From: Defluviimonas aquaemixtae
GTDB lineage: Bacteria; Pseudomonadota; Alphaproteobacteria; Rhodobacterales; Rhodobacteraceae
Direction of reading: 5' to 3'
DNA: 64,000 bases
NCBI RefSeq assembly: GCF_900302475.1
Contig: NZ_OMOQ01000001.1
Location: forward strand, 868,001 to 932,000
Shown here piece by piece: positions 54,618-63,097 of this stretch. The notes beneath the pieces were generated by a model. It worked only from the letters and a program-made list of their open reading frames with translations. It was not told the origin of the DNA and did no database searches. Position 1 is the stretch's first letter; each line of letters opens with the position of its first letter. A program made the position numbers and the translations under genes.

Positions 54618-55157
54618 TTACCTCGGGCCGATCATCATCACCATCTGCCGGCCTTCGAGCTTCGGCATGTTCTCGATCTTGCCGATCTCGTCGACATCGG
54701 CCGCCACGCGCTTGAGAAGATCGAGCCCCAGCTCCTGGTGCGCCATTTCGCGGCCGCGAAAGCGCAGTGTGACCTTCACCTTGTCGCCCGCCTCGAGAAA
54801 CTTCACGACCGAGCGCATCTTGACGTCGTAGTCATGCGTGTCGGTGCCGGGGCGGAACTTGATTTCCTTGATCTCGATGACCTTCTGCTTCTTCCGCGCC
54901 TCGGCCTCTTTCTTCTGCTGCTCGTACTTGAACTTGCCGAAATCCATAATCTTGCAGACAGGCGGCGTCGCGTTTGGCGAGATCTCCACAAGATCGAGCC
55001 CGGCCTCTTGGGCCATCTCCATGGCGCGGACGGGTGTGACGACGCCGACATTTTCGCCCTCGGCGCCGATCAGGCGGATTTCTGGGGCGCGGATGCGATC
55101 GTTGACGCGAGGTCCGGTATCGCGAGTCGGCGGGGCGTTGTGAGGTCTGCGGGCTAT
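54618..55157 (-). CDS. infC: Translation initiation factor IF-3, AUA start
   Basis: A 179-aa protein when started at the codon ATA at 55157. The frame gives [20 protein letters not shown], the IF-3 N-terminus, and it is preceded by GGAGTG five bases upstream. No ATG occurs in frame until residue 46, which is far inside the conserved N domain. IF-3 checks initiator tRNA-codon pairing and so can limit its own translation from a non-standard start, as known for AUU-started infC in E. coli. The C domain ([17 protein letters not shown]) is intact. It is divergent from the Ala-rich gene, with a 170-base spacer. Confidence 0.92.
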   Translation of the reverse strand: MARRPHNAPPTRDTGPRVNDRIRAPEIRLIGAEGENVGVVTPVRAMEMAQEAGLDLVEISPNATPPVCKIMDFGKFKYEQQKKEAEARKKQKVIEIKEIKFRPGTDTHDYDVKMRSVVKFLEAGDKVKVTLRFRGREMAHQELGLDLLKRVAADVDEIGKIENMPKLEGRQMVMMIGPR

Positions 55158-55327
55158 GGTGGCACTCCTTCTGTCGTTGCCGTATCAGGTGCCGGGCAAA
55201 TTAGTCGTGCGAGGTGGCTGTTTCAAGCCGGTTTCCGCGCGTCGCCACGGACCTGCTTTCCTATTCCGGGTGTTTCTGTCATAGCAACGAAGCAACCCCT
55301 CATCTCCAGTATTGTGGAGCGCTCAGA

Positions 55328-55891
55328 ATGAATAGAAATGTGCTGATAGCCATACTTGCCGCAATCCTCGTGATCGGTGGTATCTGGTATTACTCCTCGT
55401 CCGAGCAGGTCGAGGAAGCGACGGGTACGGCCGAGCAGGCAGCAGAAACCGCGACCGAGGCGGCCGACACCGCCACGGAGGCGGCCGAGGATGCCACCGA
55501 AGCGGCGACCGAGGCTACGGATGACGCCGCTGCCACCGCCACCGAGGCAACTGATTCGGCGACCGAAGCGGCCGGCGAGGCTATGGACGCCACGACCGAA
55601 GCGGCTGGAGAGGCGGCGGACACCGCGACCGAAGCGGCCGGCGAGGCGATGGATGCCGCGGGAGAAGCTGCCGACGCAGCTGCCGGTGCAGCGGATGATG
55701 CTGGCGCGGCGATGACGGAAGCTCTCGATCCGGCGACATTCGACCCTGACAGCGTGATCGCCACGATCGACGCTTCTTCGCTTGACGAAGGGACGAAGGC
55801 GACGCTCAAATCCGCCGTAGAAGCCGCCAGGGCGAATCCCGACCTGGTGCAGCCGACAATCGATCAGATCAAGGCCGCGCTCGGCCTCTGA
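55328..55891 (+). CDS. Membrane-anchored Ala/Glu/Thr-repeat protein
   Basis: A 187-aa protein. An N-terminal hydrophobic helix (VLIAILAAILVIGGIWYY, residues 5-22) is followed by a repetitive stretch (about 27-145) made of TEAA, AGEAMDA and ADTATEA units. These could form a long amphipathic helix or coiled coil. A short C-terminal domain without repeats (VIATIDASSLDEGTKATLK) ends it. I do not recognise a family by function; such proteins are found in this bacterial group. The start at 55328 begins directly before the hydrophobic helix. Confidence 0.75.
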   Translation: MNRNVLIAILAAILVIGGIWYYSSSEQVEEATGTAEQAAETATEAADTATEAAEDATEAATEATDDAAATATEATDSATEAAGEAMDATTEAAGEAADTATEAAGEAMDAAGEAADAAAGAADDAGAAMTEALDPATFDPDSVIATIDASSLDEGTKATLKSAVEAARANPDLVQPTIDQIKAALGL

Positions 55892-55910
55892 TCCGACCCA
55901 GACAGAAATG

Positions 55911-55944
55911 AAGGCCGCGCGGCGCAGTCCGTGCGGCCTTTTTC
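55911..55944 (+). terminator. Intrinsic terminator after the Ala-rich repeat gene
   Basis: The arms AAGGCCGC (55911-55918) and GCGGCCTT (55933-55940) are complementary, extended by a wobble pair and a C-G pair, and followed by TTTC. It lies 20 bases after the stop codon at 55891. Confidence 0.75.
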
Positions 55945-56143
55945 TTTCGCGGCGTTTCTCGTTTTGACCGGCCACGCGGGCCGCGTTGATTCAGAACATG
56001 GCCCCGATCCGACGCGCATGTCAGTATGTCCTATGCTTGGACGGGTCGCGAGCGATCGCGCGGCGGGTATTGGGGGGGTGTAGTCATTGACCGTTGAGAC
56101 CAGACCTCCTGCCGGATCCGTCGAAAAAGCCAATCTCATTGTC

Positions 56144-56827
56144 ATGGGAAACACGGGCCGGCGCGCGGCCGCGACGCTTCTGTGCTCAGTTCTTTCAGCC
56201 GCGCCGCTTCGTTCCGAACCGATGGTGTGCCCGGATAGCGTGGTTAGCGTGACTTCTGGCAGCTCCCACGTGGCCGAGACAGTTTGCGAGGCCGCAGCGT
56301 TTGCCGAGGAGATGTTCGGGCAATGCAATGTGCCTTCGCTGGATCGTCCTGTTGCGATCCACGTGGTCGAAGACCTATTGGATGGCTGTGTCGCCCTTTA
56401 TCACTGTGGAAACGACAAGATCGAAGTGCTTACGCCCGGAAAGGTCGATGAACGGCGCGACCCGGATGGCGCATTCTCATTTCTTCCCTCCAAGGACTAT
56501 TTCCGAAGCATTATCGTCCATGAACTGTCCCATGCCGCCTTCGACAGCGTTCCTTGCCCGTTTTCAAGCTGTGCCGCCGCCAACGAATATGTCGCTTACT
56601 CGATGCAGGTGATGTCGCTATCCGAAGAGGAACAGCGCACTTTCGCAGCTCGCGCCGATCTGGACCGAAAGGTTTCGCGCGACGAACTGAGCAAGATGAT
56701 CCTTTACTTCGCCCCGCATCGTTTCGCGCAAAGGGCGTGGACGCATTTGCAGCAGCGGGATGATCCTTGCGCGTTCATCGGCCAGATCACGGATGGCACG
56801 GTACTTCTGGATCGTGAACACTTCTAG
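56144..56827 (+). CDS. Secreted DUF6639-like putative zinc metallopeptidase
   Basis: A 227-aa protein. A signal-peptide-like N-terminus (GRRAAATLLCSVLSAAPLRSE) supports the ATG at 56144; a TTG at 56087 is also in frame. HELSHAAFD gives HExxH at about residue 144, followed 22 residues later by a Glu in ANEYVAYSMQ. This is the same gluzincin-like layout as the cytoplasmic protein at 27981. Several cysteines (VPCPFSSC) around the motif fit an extracytoplasmic, disulfide-bonded protein. Proteolysis is inferred only from the motif. Confidence 0.65.
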   Translation: MGNTGRRAAATLLCSVLSAAPLRSEPMVCPDSVVSVTSGSSHVAETVCEAAAFAEEMFGQCNVPSLDRPVAIHVVEDLLDGCVALYHCGNDKIEVLTPGKVDERRDPDGAFSFLPSKDYFRSIIVHELSHAAFDSVPCPFSSCAAANEYVAYSMQVMSLSEEEQRTFAARADLDRKVSRDELSKMILYFAPHRFAQRAWTHLQQRDDPCAFIGQITDGTVLLDREHF

Positions 56828-56887
56828 TCACGGCCGCTTATGGGGCTCGATCGCATCTGGTGCCGTGCAGGTGGTGCCTGGTCCGGA

Positions 56888-57715
56888 TCAGATGCCGTCG
56901 CCTACGAAGGCTTTCTCCACGACGTATTCCTGCGGGTCGGAGTTCGCGCCTTCGCGCAGCCCGAATCCCTCCAGAACGGCTTTTACGTCCATGTTAAAGG
57001 CGAGCGAGCCGCAGACCATCGCGCGGTCTGTTTCCTTGTCCATCGGCGGAACGCCGAGATCGTCGAAGACCTTACCGGATGAGAGGTTGTCTGTGATCCG
57101 GCCCATGCGCTCGCTCTTTTCCCGAGTCGTGGTCGGGTAGTATTTCAGCTTATCGCCGACGAATTCCCCGATCAGCGGATCGTCTTTCAGGCTCTCGACA
57201 AGCTGTCGGCCGTATTCCAGCTCATCGGTGGTCCGGCAGGTATGCATCATGATGACCTGGTCGTACTTCTCATACGTCTCTGGGTCGCGCATGAGGGAGG
57301 CAAAGGGGGCGATGCCGGTGCCTGTGGCGAGAAACCATAGCCGCTTGCCGGGCATGAGCGCATCGAGAACCAGCGTGCCCACGGGCTTGGGGCGCAGGAT
57401 GATCTCGTCGCCCGGCTGGATGTGCTGAAGCTTGGAGGTCAATGGGCCGTCGGGCACCTTGATCGAATAGAACTCCAGTTCCTCGTCCCAGTTCGGCGAG
57501 GCGATGGAGTAGGCGCGGAGAAGCGGCTTGCCGCGTTCGTCCAGAAGCCCGATCATCACGAATTCGCCGGAGCGGAATCGCAAGGACTGCGGTCGCGTTA
57601 CGCGGAACGAAAACAGTCGGTCGGTCCAGTGCTGCACCGCCGTGACTTCCTGGGTGTCCGGCAAGGTGCGGACGGGGGTGGCGTTCAGATCATCCACGGT
57701 TTTCAGATCGTTCAT
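56888..57715 (-). CDS. fpr: Ferredoxin-NADP(+) reductase
   Basis: A 275-aa FAD enzyme that moves electrons between NADPH and ferredoxin or flavodoxin. The FAD-binding RAYSIASPNWDEELEFYS is at about residues 66-83, and the NADP-binding LATGTGIAPFASLMRD and MMHTCRTTDELEYG follow. The C-terminus is extended relative to plant enzymes, as in Rhodobacter Fpr. The ATG at 57715 is preferred over a TTG at 57724. It could supply electrons to the sulfite reductase operon next to it. Confidence 0.95.
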   Translation of the reverse strand: MNDLKTVDDLNATPVRTLPDTQEVTAVQHWTDRLFSFRVTRPQSLRFRSGEFVMIGLLDERGKPLLRAYSIASPNWDEELEFYSIKVPDGPLTSKLQHIQPGDEIILRPKPVGTLVLDALMPGKRLWFLATGTGIAPFASLMRDPETYEKYDQVIMMHTCRTTDELEYGRQLVESLKDDPLIGEFVGDKLKYYPTTTREKSERMGRITDNLSSGKVFDDLGVPPMDKETDRAMVCGSLAFNMDVKAVLEGFGLREGANSDPQEYVVEKAFVGDGI

Positions 57716-57784
57716 CACTTTCAAGGGCGCGCGTCACCCGCCCATCCTTCTAGTCAGGTTTCGAAAACGGGGAAACCCCCCGGA

Positions 57785-58159
57785 TCAGGCTTTCAGCCGC
57801 GACCTATAGTCATGGTCTCGCCAATCGGCCCGAAAGATCCACTGGTCCTCTGGCTGGCGCTGGGCGAGTTCGTCGTCGATCTCGACCTCGTCGAATCCGG
57901 CGCGCCGCGCCATCGCGTATTGATCGGCGATCACGTGGCCCTTGGCGCGGAGCCGCCCCGCGTAGCCTCTCGCGCGCAGCTGGCGTGCAAGGCTGAAGCC
58001 GCGCCCGTCGGCGAAGCTTGGAAACGCCACGCGTATCATATCCACGCCGTCGAAGTCGGAGGGCAGCGCCTCGGGCCTCGTGTCCTCGGCGATGTCGAGC
58101 GTCTTCTCGCCCTTGTAGTCCTCGGCGTGAAAGCCGTCGTCGCGCACGATCACGCTCAT
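57785..58159 (-). CDS. DUF934 family sulfur-assimilation protein
   Basis: A 124-aa protein that is almost always encoded with sulfite reductase genes. It shows FADGRGFSLARQLRARGYAG and VIADQYAMARRAGFDEVEID (about residues 49-100), the family core. It is the last gene of the operon, its ATG overlapping the cysH stop by 4 bases. Its role is unknown; a part in electron supply to sulfite reductase has been suggested for the family, by association only. Confidence 0.9.
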   Translation of the reverse strand: MSVIVRDDGFHAEDYKGEKTLDIAEDTRPEALPSDFDGVDMIRVAFPSFADGRGFSLARQLRARGYAGRLRAKGHVIADQYAMARRAGFDEVEIDDELAQRQPEDQWIFRADWRDHDYRSRLKA

Positions 58160-58926
58160 GCTGCCGTCTCCTTGGTGTCGTCGTCCTGCGGCAGGGGGCG
58201 GCGCACAACCTTCCCGTTGATGAAGTGAATGCCGCATTCCTGTTTTTGCGTTCCACGCCAACGCCCTGCGCGTGGGTCTTCACCTTCTTTGACCGGGCTC
58301 GTGCAGGGTGCGCAGCCGATCGAAGGATAACCCTTCGCGACCAGGGGGTGGCGCGGCAAGCGGTTGTTGTCCATGTAGTCGATCAGGTCCTCGCGGCCCC
58401 AATGGGCAAGCGGATTAACCTTGATCCGCTTGTTGTCCTCATTCTCGAAGAACTGAATCGTAGCGCGGTCGGCGTTCTGGAAGCGCTTGCGGCCCGTGAT
58501 CCAGCCGTCGAAGCCCATGAGTGCGCGTTCGAGCGGCACCACCTTGCGCAAGTTGCAGCAGGCATCGGTGTTGAACTGGTGCAGCGTCCCGTCCGGGTCC
58601 TCGAAATCCGTATCCCGTCGGTCGGCGCGGATCGTGCGGATATCCGTCAGGTTCAGTTTGCCCGCAAGTTCACGCTGATACTCCAGCGTTTCCGGGAAGA
58701 GCATTTGGGTATCGATGAAGATGACCGGAGTGCCGGGTGCAACGACCGAGACGAGGTGCAAGAGAACTACGGATTCTGCGCCGAACGACGACACCAGCGC
58801 CAGATTTCCGACCTCCGGATCGAAGAGTGCGCGTTCGAGCACAGCGGTCGCCGAATGGTGTCGATAGCGGTCGTTGAGCGCTGCGACGCGCTCGTCGATC
58901 GACGGGAGTGGGGCTTCAAGCGGCAT
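58156..58926 (-). CDS. cysH: Adenylylsulfate (APS) reductase, assimilatory
   Basis: A 256-aa thioredoxin-dependent enzyme. Cysteine pairs TDACCNLRK and GCAPCTSP are the ligands of a [4Fe-4S] cluster found in APS reductases and missing from PAPS reductases, and the catalytic Cys lies in QECGIH near the C-terminus. It therefore reduces APS to sulfite directly. The P-loop-like VSSFGAESVVLLHL binds the substrate. It overlaps cysI by 11 bases and the DUF934 gene by 4. Confidence 0.95.
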   Translation of the reverse strand: MPLEAPLPSIDERVAALNDRYRHHSATAVLERALFDPEVGNLALVSSFGAESVVLLHLVSVVAPGTPVIFIDTQMLFPETLEYQRELAGKLNLTDIRTIRADRRDTDFEDPDGTLHQFNTDACCNLRKVVPLERALMGFDGWITGRKRFQNADRATIQFFENEDNKRIKVNPLAHWGREDLIDYMDNNRLPRHPLVAKGYPSIGCAPCTSPVKEGEDPRAGRWRGTQKQECGIHFINGKVVRRPLPQDDDTKETAA

Positions 58927-60586
58927 CGCGCTCGGCCTCGGCCGGGTAGAGCGCGGCCTTGAAGGGCTCCGCGCCCAGGCGGCGATAGGCGTCGAGGAAA
59001 GTCTCCGTCGTGCCCTTGCGCAGGTCCAGATAGGCGCGCAGCAGCCGCTCGATCGCCGGGACGATCTCGTCATAGGCGAAGCCCGGTCCGGCACGCTCGC
59101 CGAGCGTCAGGTTCTCGGTGTGATCGCCGCCCAGTGTGATCTGGTAGTTCTCCACGCCCGCGCGGTCGAGGCCGAGAATGCCGATATGACCGACATGGTG
59201 GTGGCCGCAGGCATTGATGCAGCCCGAGATCTTGATCTTGAGCTGGCCGATTTCCTCTTCGAGCCCGATCGCCTTGAAATGCGTGGCGATCTCCTGCGCG
59301 ACGGGGATCGACCGGGCGGTCGCGAGCGCACAGTAATCCATGCCGGGGCAGGCGATGATGTCGGAGACGAGGCCGATATTGGCCGTCGCCAGGCCTTCGG
59401 CCTTGAGCGCGGCGTGGATCGCCGGCAGGTCCGACTTGTGGACATGCGGCAGGACGACGTTCTGTTCGTGAGAGATGCGCAGTTCGCCGTGGCCGTATGT
59501 CTCGGCCAGATCGGCCAGAAGTCGCATTTGATCGGCCGTCGCATCGCCCGGCGTCGCTCCGTGGGCCTTGAGCGAGACAGTGACGATCGCGTAGCCCGGC
59601 GCGCGATGCTCGGTCAGGTTCGTGTCGGTCCAGGAGCGGAAGACCGGGTCGGAATTGCGCGCGGCGAGATAGGCGTCGTCGGGCGCGTTGCGGAAGGCCG
59701 GCGCGGCGAACTGCGCCTCGATGTCGCGCAGGACCTCTTGATCGACGCCGGAGAACTCCTGGCGTGTGACCTTGAAACGCTCCTCGACCGCATCGCGGAA
59801 CTTCTCGATCCCGTTCTCGAAGACGGTGATCTTGATACGCGCCTTGAACTTGTTGTCGCGCCGGCCCATCAGGTTATAGGTCGAGATGATTGCCTCGAGA
59901 TAGGGTAGAAGGTCGGTCTTCTTTAGGAACGGCCGGATCACCTGGCCCACCATCGGCGTGCGGCCGAGCCCGCCGCCCACGAGAACCTCGTAGCCTGTCT
60001 GACCGGACCCGCCCCGCACGATCCGAAGGCCGATATCATGCGCCTTGGTCACGGCACGGTCATGGGGGGACCCTGCGACGCCGATCTTGAACTTGCGCGG
60101 CAGGAACTGGAATTCGGGATGGTCGGTCGACCACTGGCGGATCAGCTCCGCCGTCGGGCGCGGGTCCTCGATCTCGTCGGCGGCGGCCCCGGCGAAATGG
60201 TCGGCGGTGACGTTACGGATCGTGTTCCCGGAGGTCTGGATCGCATGCATCTGCACGTCGCCCAGAGCGTCGAGCATGTCGGGAACGTCGGTCAGCTTCG
60301 GCCAGTTGAACTGGATGTTCTGGCGCGTGGTGAAATGGCCGTAGCCCTTGTCCCAACGCTCGGCGATCATCGCGAGCTGGCGCATCTGGTCGGGGTTGAG
60401 CGTGCCGTAGGGCACCGCCACGCGCAGCATGTAGGCGTGCAGCTGGAGGTAGAGGCCGTTCATCAGCCTGAGCGGTTTGAACTCGTCCTCGGTAAGCGAG
60501 CCGTCGATGCGGCGTTCGACCTGGGCGCGGAACTGGGCGTTCCGCTGACGGACGAAGGCTTCGTCGAAGTCGGAGTACTTATACAT
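58916..60586 (-). CDS. cysI: Sulfite (nitrite/sulfite) reductase, siroheme-type
   Basis: A 556-aa protein reducing sulfite to sulfide. It has two sulfite reductase halves and the siroheme/[4Fe-4S] cysteines in ACPGMDYCAL and SGCINACGHHHVGHIG (about residues 428-505). The start at 60586 (MYKYSDFDEAFVRQRN) fits. It is flanked by DUF2849 upstream (8-base overlap) and cysH downstream (11-base overlap). The siroheme synthase gene often found upstream in this operon is missing here. Confidence 0.95.
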   Translation of the reverse strand: MYKYSDFDEAFVRQRNAQFRAQVERRIDGSLTEDEFKPLRLMNGLYLQLHAYMLRVAVPYGTLNPDQMRQLAMIAERWDKGYGHFTTRQNIQFNWPKLTDVPDMLDALGDVQMHAIQTSGNTIRNVTADHFAGAAADEIEDPRPTAELIRQWSTDHPEFQFLPRKFKIGVAGSPHDRAVTKAHDIGLRIVRGGSGQTGYEVLVGGGLGRTPMVGQVIRPFLKKTDLLPYLEAIISTYNLMGRRDNKFKARIKITVFENGIEKFRDAVEERFKVTRQEFSGVDQEVLRDIEAQFAAPAFRNAPDDAYLAARNSDPVFRSWTDTNLTEHRAPGYAIVTVSLKAHGATPGDATADQMRLLADLAETYGHGELRISHEQNVVLPHVHKSDLPAIHAALKAEGLATANIGLVSDIIACPGMDYCALATARSIPVAQEIATHFKAIGLEEEIGQLKIKISGCINACGHHHVGHIGILGLDRAGVENYQITLGGDHTENLTLGERAGPGFAYDEIVPAIERLLRAYLDLRKGTTETFLDAYRRLGAEPFKAALYPAEAERDAA

Positions 60587-60884
60587 GACGCGCTTCCTGC
60601 TTGCCGTGCGGGTAGTTCGAGGGGCCGCGAGTGCGGAAAGCCTCGCGGAAATGAAGGGGTTCAGGTCCGTTGGGGCCGTTGCGGGCATCGGCGAGATAGG
60701 CGCCGACGATCAGGTTGCGCTGCTTTTCCGCCTGGATCAGCCTGAGTTGCGCATGCGCCTCGTCCTCGATCAGTTCTGCCTCGCCATGCTCACGGCTCCA
60801 GCGGTCGTCCGCGGTGAGGTAGACGACGTCACCTTCGATTAGTGCATTCGCGGTGACGACTTTCGGCGTGAAGGCGCGGCTCAT
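60579..60884 (-). CDS. DUF2849 family protein
   Basis: A 101-aa protein with the family sequence PKVVTANALIEGDVVYLTADDRWS and a C-terminal DIA/GPxLHFREAFRTRGPSNY-like end. DUF2849 proteins occur almost only next to sulfite reductase in alphaproteobacteria, and their function is unknown. It is the first gene of the sulfur operon. Its start follows AGAGGATC, 42 bases downstream of the palindromic site. Confidence 0.9.
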   Translation of the reverse strand: MSRAFTPKVVTANALIEGDVVYLTADDRWSREHGEAELIEDEAHAQLRLIQAEKQRNLIVGAYLADARNGPNGPEPLHFREAFRTRGPSNYPHGKQEARHV

Positions 60885-60925
60885 GGATTGATCCTCTCGG
60901 CGGAAACGTCTGCTGGGTTTAAGGC

Positions 60926-60949
60926 AATATAGGAAATGTTCCCTATATT
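60926..60949. promoter_or_regulatory. Palindromic regulatory site between the sulfur operon and lrp
   Basis: The arms AATATAGG (60926-60933) and CCTATATT (60942-60949) are perfectly complementary across 8 bases. It lies in the 151-base divergent region, 42 bases from the DUF2849 start and 87 from the Lrp-type start. The AT-rich arms stand out from the surrounding sequence and contain TATATT on both strands. A binding site for the Lrp-type protein is likely, but not proven. Confidence 0.6.
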
Positions 60950-61035
60950 TCGCCATACAGCCTTGCGAATAAGGACGCATGTTCTGTATCTAGGCCAAGT
61001 GGAAACCAATGTTTCGGAATCGGAGGAAAAGGCGA

Positions 61036-61497
61036 ATGTCAGTCCGGCTGGATGAGATGGACCGGAAAATCCTTGGTGAGCTGCAGGAGGATGCAGGCCA
61101 ATCGCTCGACGAAATCGCCCGCAAAGTCGGATCGTCGAAGACGCCTGTCTGGAACAGAATCCGTAAAATGCGCGAAGCCCAAGTGATCCGGCGGCAGACC
61201 GTGCTTCTCGACCCCGAAGCGCTGGGGCTCGAGGCGTGTTTCTTCGTGCTGATCCGAACTTCGGAGCACGAGGCGGACTGGCAGAAGAAGTTCCTCAAGA
61301 CGCTCAGGAACCGCCCCGAAGTGCTCGAGGCGCACCGGCTCGCGGGCGATATCGACTACATCCTGAAAGTGCGGGTGCAGAACGCCCGCGCTTACGACAC
61401 GTTCTACCAGTCGCTGATTTCAGAGGTGAAGATCTACAACGTCACCGCGCTTCTCAGCATGGAGGAGATCAAAGCGACGACGCAATTGCCGCTGTGA
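61036..61497 (+). CDS. Lrp/AsnC family regulator
   Basis: A 153-aa protein with an N-terminal helix-turn-helix (LDEMDRKILGELQEDAGQSL, DEIARKVGSSKTPVWNRIRKM) and a RAM ligand-binding domain (about residues 65-150). Being divergent from the sulfate reduction operon with a palindrome between them, it probably controls that operon in response to a sulfur amino acid such as cysteine or methionine; this is an inference. The ATG at 61036 follows GGAGGAAAAG. Confidence 0.92.
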   Translation: MSVRLDEMDRKILGELQEDAGQSLDEIARKVGSSKTPVWNRIRKMREAQVIRRQTVLLDPEALGLEACFFVLIRTSEHEADWQKKFLKTLRNRPEVLEAHRLAGDIDYILKVRVQNARAYDTFYQSLISEVKIYNVTALLSMEEIKATTQLPL

Positions 61498-61507
61498 GCG
61501 AACGGAG

Positions 61508-61532
61508 TGGCCGGCGCGTCGCGCGCCGGCCA
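61508..61532. terminator. Hairpin terminator between lrp and the FAD oxidase gene
   Basis: The arms TGGCCGGCGCG (61508-61518) and CGCGCCGGCCA (61522-61532) are perfectly complementary with a three-base loop. It sits between two convergent stops (61497 and 61538). No T-run is present, but the symmetry and place fit a shared terminator. Confidence 0.6.
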
Positions 61533-61537
61533 GCGCA

Positions 61538-62977
61538 TCATTCCGCCGCCGCCATCTCGCGGGCCGGCTGGATGTTGTGGTTCAGCCGGAACAGATTCGA
61601 CGCATCGTACTTCGCTTTTACTTCGGACAGACGCTGCATGTTGTCGCCGTAGACGCCGGTGATGCGGTCGGGCTCATCTTCCGGCATGAAGTTCACGTAG
61701 GCGGTGCCGGTGGCGTGGGGTGCGGTCTTGTCGAAGATCGAGCGCGCCCAGCGCCTGCACTCGTCATCCTGCTTCGCCTTGTCCCAACGGGTGTGGATGT
61801 TCATGATGAAATGCGAGGCCCGCTGAGGATAGGCCGTCGCCTCCGGCCGCACCCGCGCCATCGCTCCGCCCACATGGGCCACGAAGATTTCGCAGTTCGG
61901 GCTCGGGCTCGATGACAGTGCACCAGCGAGGATGTCGATCAGCGCGTCGGGCAGGTCGAGGAAGTCGTGCGACTTCCAGTAATTGCGCGCGCCGGGGGCA
62001 AGGAGCGGATCAAACGCCGCCTGCCAGCCCGCAAGAGGGCTTGGGCCGATTACATCGGCGATCGGTTCGCCAAGCCGGCGCAGCGGAGCCAGCGCCGCCT
62101 CGCCCTTGGCGGGATCGCCGGCGTAGCACGCGGCAATGACGAAGACCTCGCGGCCATGCCACTCCGCGGGCAGGAACGGCAGGGGTGGGGCTTTGCGGAA
62201 CACGGTCCAGATCGTCAGATCGTCGGGCGCGTCTGCCGTGATGCGCCGGTACTCACGCAGCAGCCGGCCGGCTTCGGCATAGGGATAGACGATCAGCCCC
62301 GCTAAAACCTCGGGCCCGACCTGGTGAAGGCGGAACTCGAAGGCCGTCACGATGCCGAAGTTGCCGCCACCGCCGCGGATCGCCCAGAACAGATCGGGAT
62401 GGTCGTTTTCGCTGGCGCGCAGCCGCTTGCCGTCGGCGGTGACCACATCCGCCGAGATAAGATTATCGATCGTCATGCCGTACTTGCGCGTGAGCCAGCC
62501 GAACCCGCCGCCCAGCGTCAGTCCGGCAATCCCGGTTGTGGAGTTGATGCCCATCGGCAGCGCGAGGCCATGAGCCGCCGTTTCCTTGTCGACGTCGCCG
62601 AGGGTCGCGCCCGGTTCGACCCAGGCCGTCCGCGTCATTGGATCGACCCGGACCGAACGCATCTGCGAGAGGTCAAGCAGGAGCGCGCCGTCGGCGACGG
62701 CATGACCTGCGATCTGGTGGCCGCCGCTCCGAACCGAGATGAGCAGACGTTTCTCCTGAGCGAGATTGACCGCAGCCTGCACGTCCGCGCTGCCCCGCGC
62801 GCGCACCACAATTCCAGGTTTGCGGTTCACCGTCGCGTTCCAAAGAGTGCGCGCCTCATCATAGCCGGGCTCGCCCTTGAGCGCGACCTCGCCGCGCAGC
62901 CCCGCGCCAAGCGCGGCAAGTTCCTCATCGGTAATTTTCGCGGGTTTCGCGTCGAGATTTCTGATTTGCACAGTCAT
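61538..62977 (-). CDS. FAD-binding oxidoreductase, berberine-bridge-enzyme type
   Basis: A 479-aa protein. The FAD-binding PP-loop IVVRARGSADVQAAV is followed by RSGGHQIAGHAVADG, whose first His is the covalent FAD attachment site in this family. The second attachment site, a Cys in bicovalent members, is absent: the region GINSTTGIAGLTLGGGFGWL has none, so a single covalent link is expected. The BBE C-terminal motif (YVNFMPED...RLSEVKAKYDASNLFRLNHNI) is complete. Such enzymes oxidise sugars or alkaloid-like alcohols; the substrate is unknown. Confidence 0.9.
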   Translation of the reverse strand: MTVQIRNLDAKPAKITDEELAALGAGLRGEVALKGEPGYDEARTLWNATVNRKPGIVVRARGSADVQAAVNLAQEKRLLISVRSGGHQIAGHAVADGALLLDLSQMRSVRVDPMTRTAWVEPGATLGDVDKETAAHGLALPMGINSTTGIAGLTLGGGFGWLTRKYGMTIDNLISADVVTADGKRLRASENDHPDLFWAIRGGGGNFGIVTAFEFRLHQVGPEVLAGLIVYPYAEAGRLLREYRRITADAPDDLTIWTVFRKAPPLPFLPAEWHGREVFVIAACYAGDPAKGEAALAPLRRLGEPIADVIGPSPLAGWQAAFDPLLAPGARNYWKSHDFLDLPDALIDILAGALSSSPSPNCEIFVAHVGGAMARVRPEATAYPQRASHFIMNIHTRWDKAKQDDECRRWARSIFDKTAPHATGTAYVNFMPEDEPDRITGVYGDNMQRLSEVKAKYDASNLFRLNHNIQPAREMAAAE

Positions 62978-63097
62978 GGCAGCTCCCCTTGTTACGAAAG
63001 GTTTCTGCCGCGCCGACCGCCCCAGCAGAAGCTAACGGAATCAGGGATCCGCAGCAAGCTGGCTGCCGCGTTATTGCGCCGAAAGGCCAAAACTGGC

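Noticed and set aside
54618..55022. Starting infC at the first in-frame ATG (134 residues)
   Set aside because: It would remove the first third of the IF-3 N domain, whose conserved sequence is visible upstream to the ATA at 55157.
55430..55700. Repeated GCGACCGAAGCGGCC-type units considered as a CRISPR or satellite
   Set aside because: The units are in frame with a coding sequence and have no unique spacers.
57766..57782. Weak hairpin GGGG-TTT-CCCC after the sulfur operon on the minus strand
   Set aside because: The four-base stem is too short to call a terminator, although a few T bases follow.
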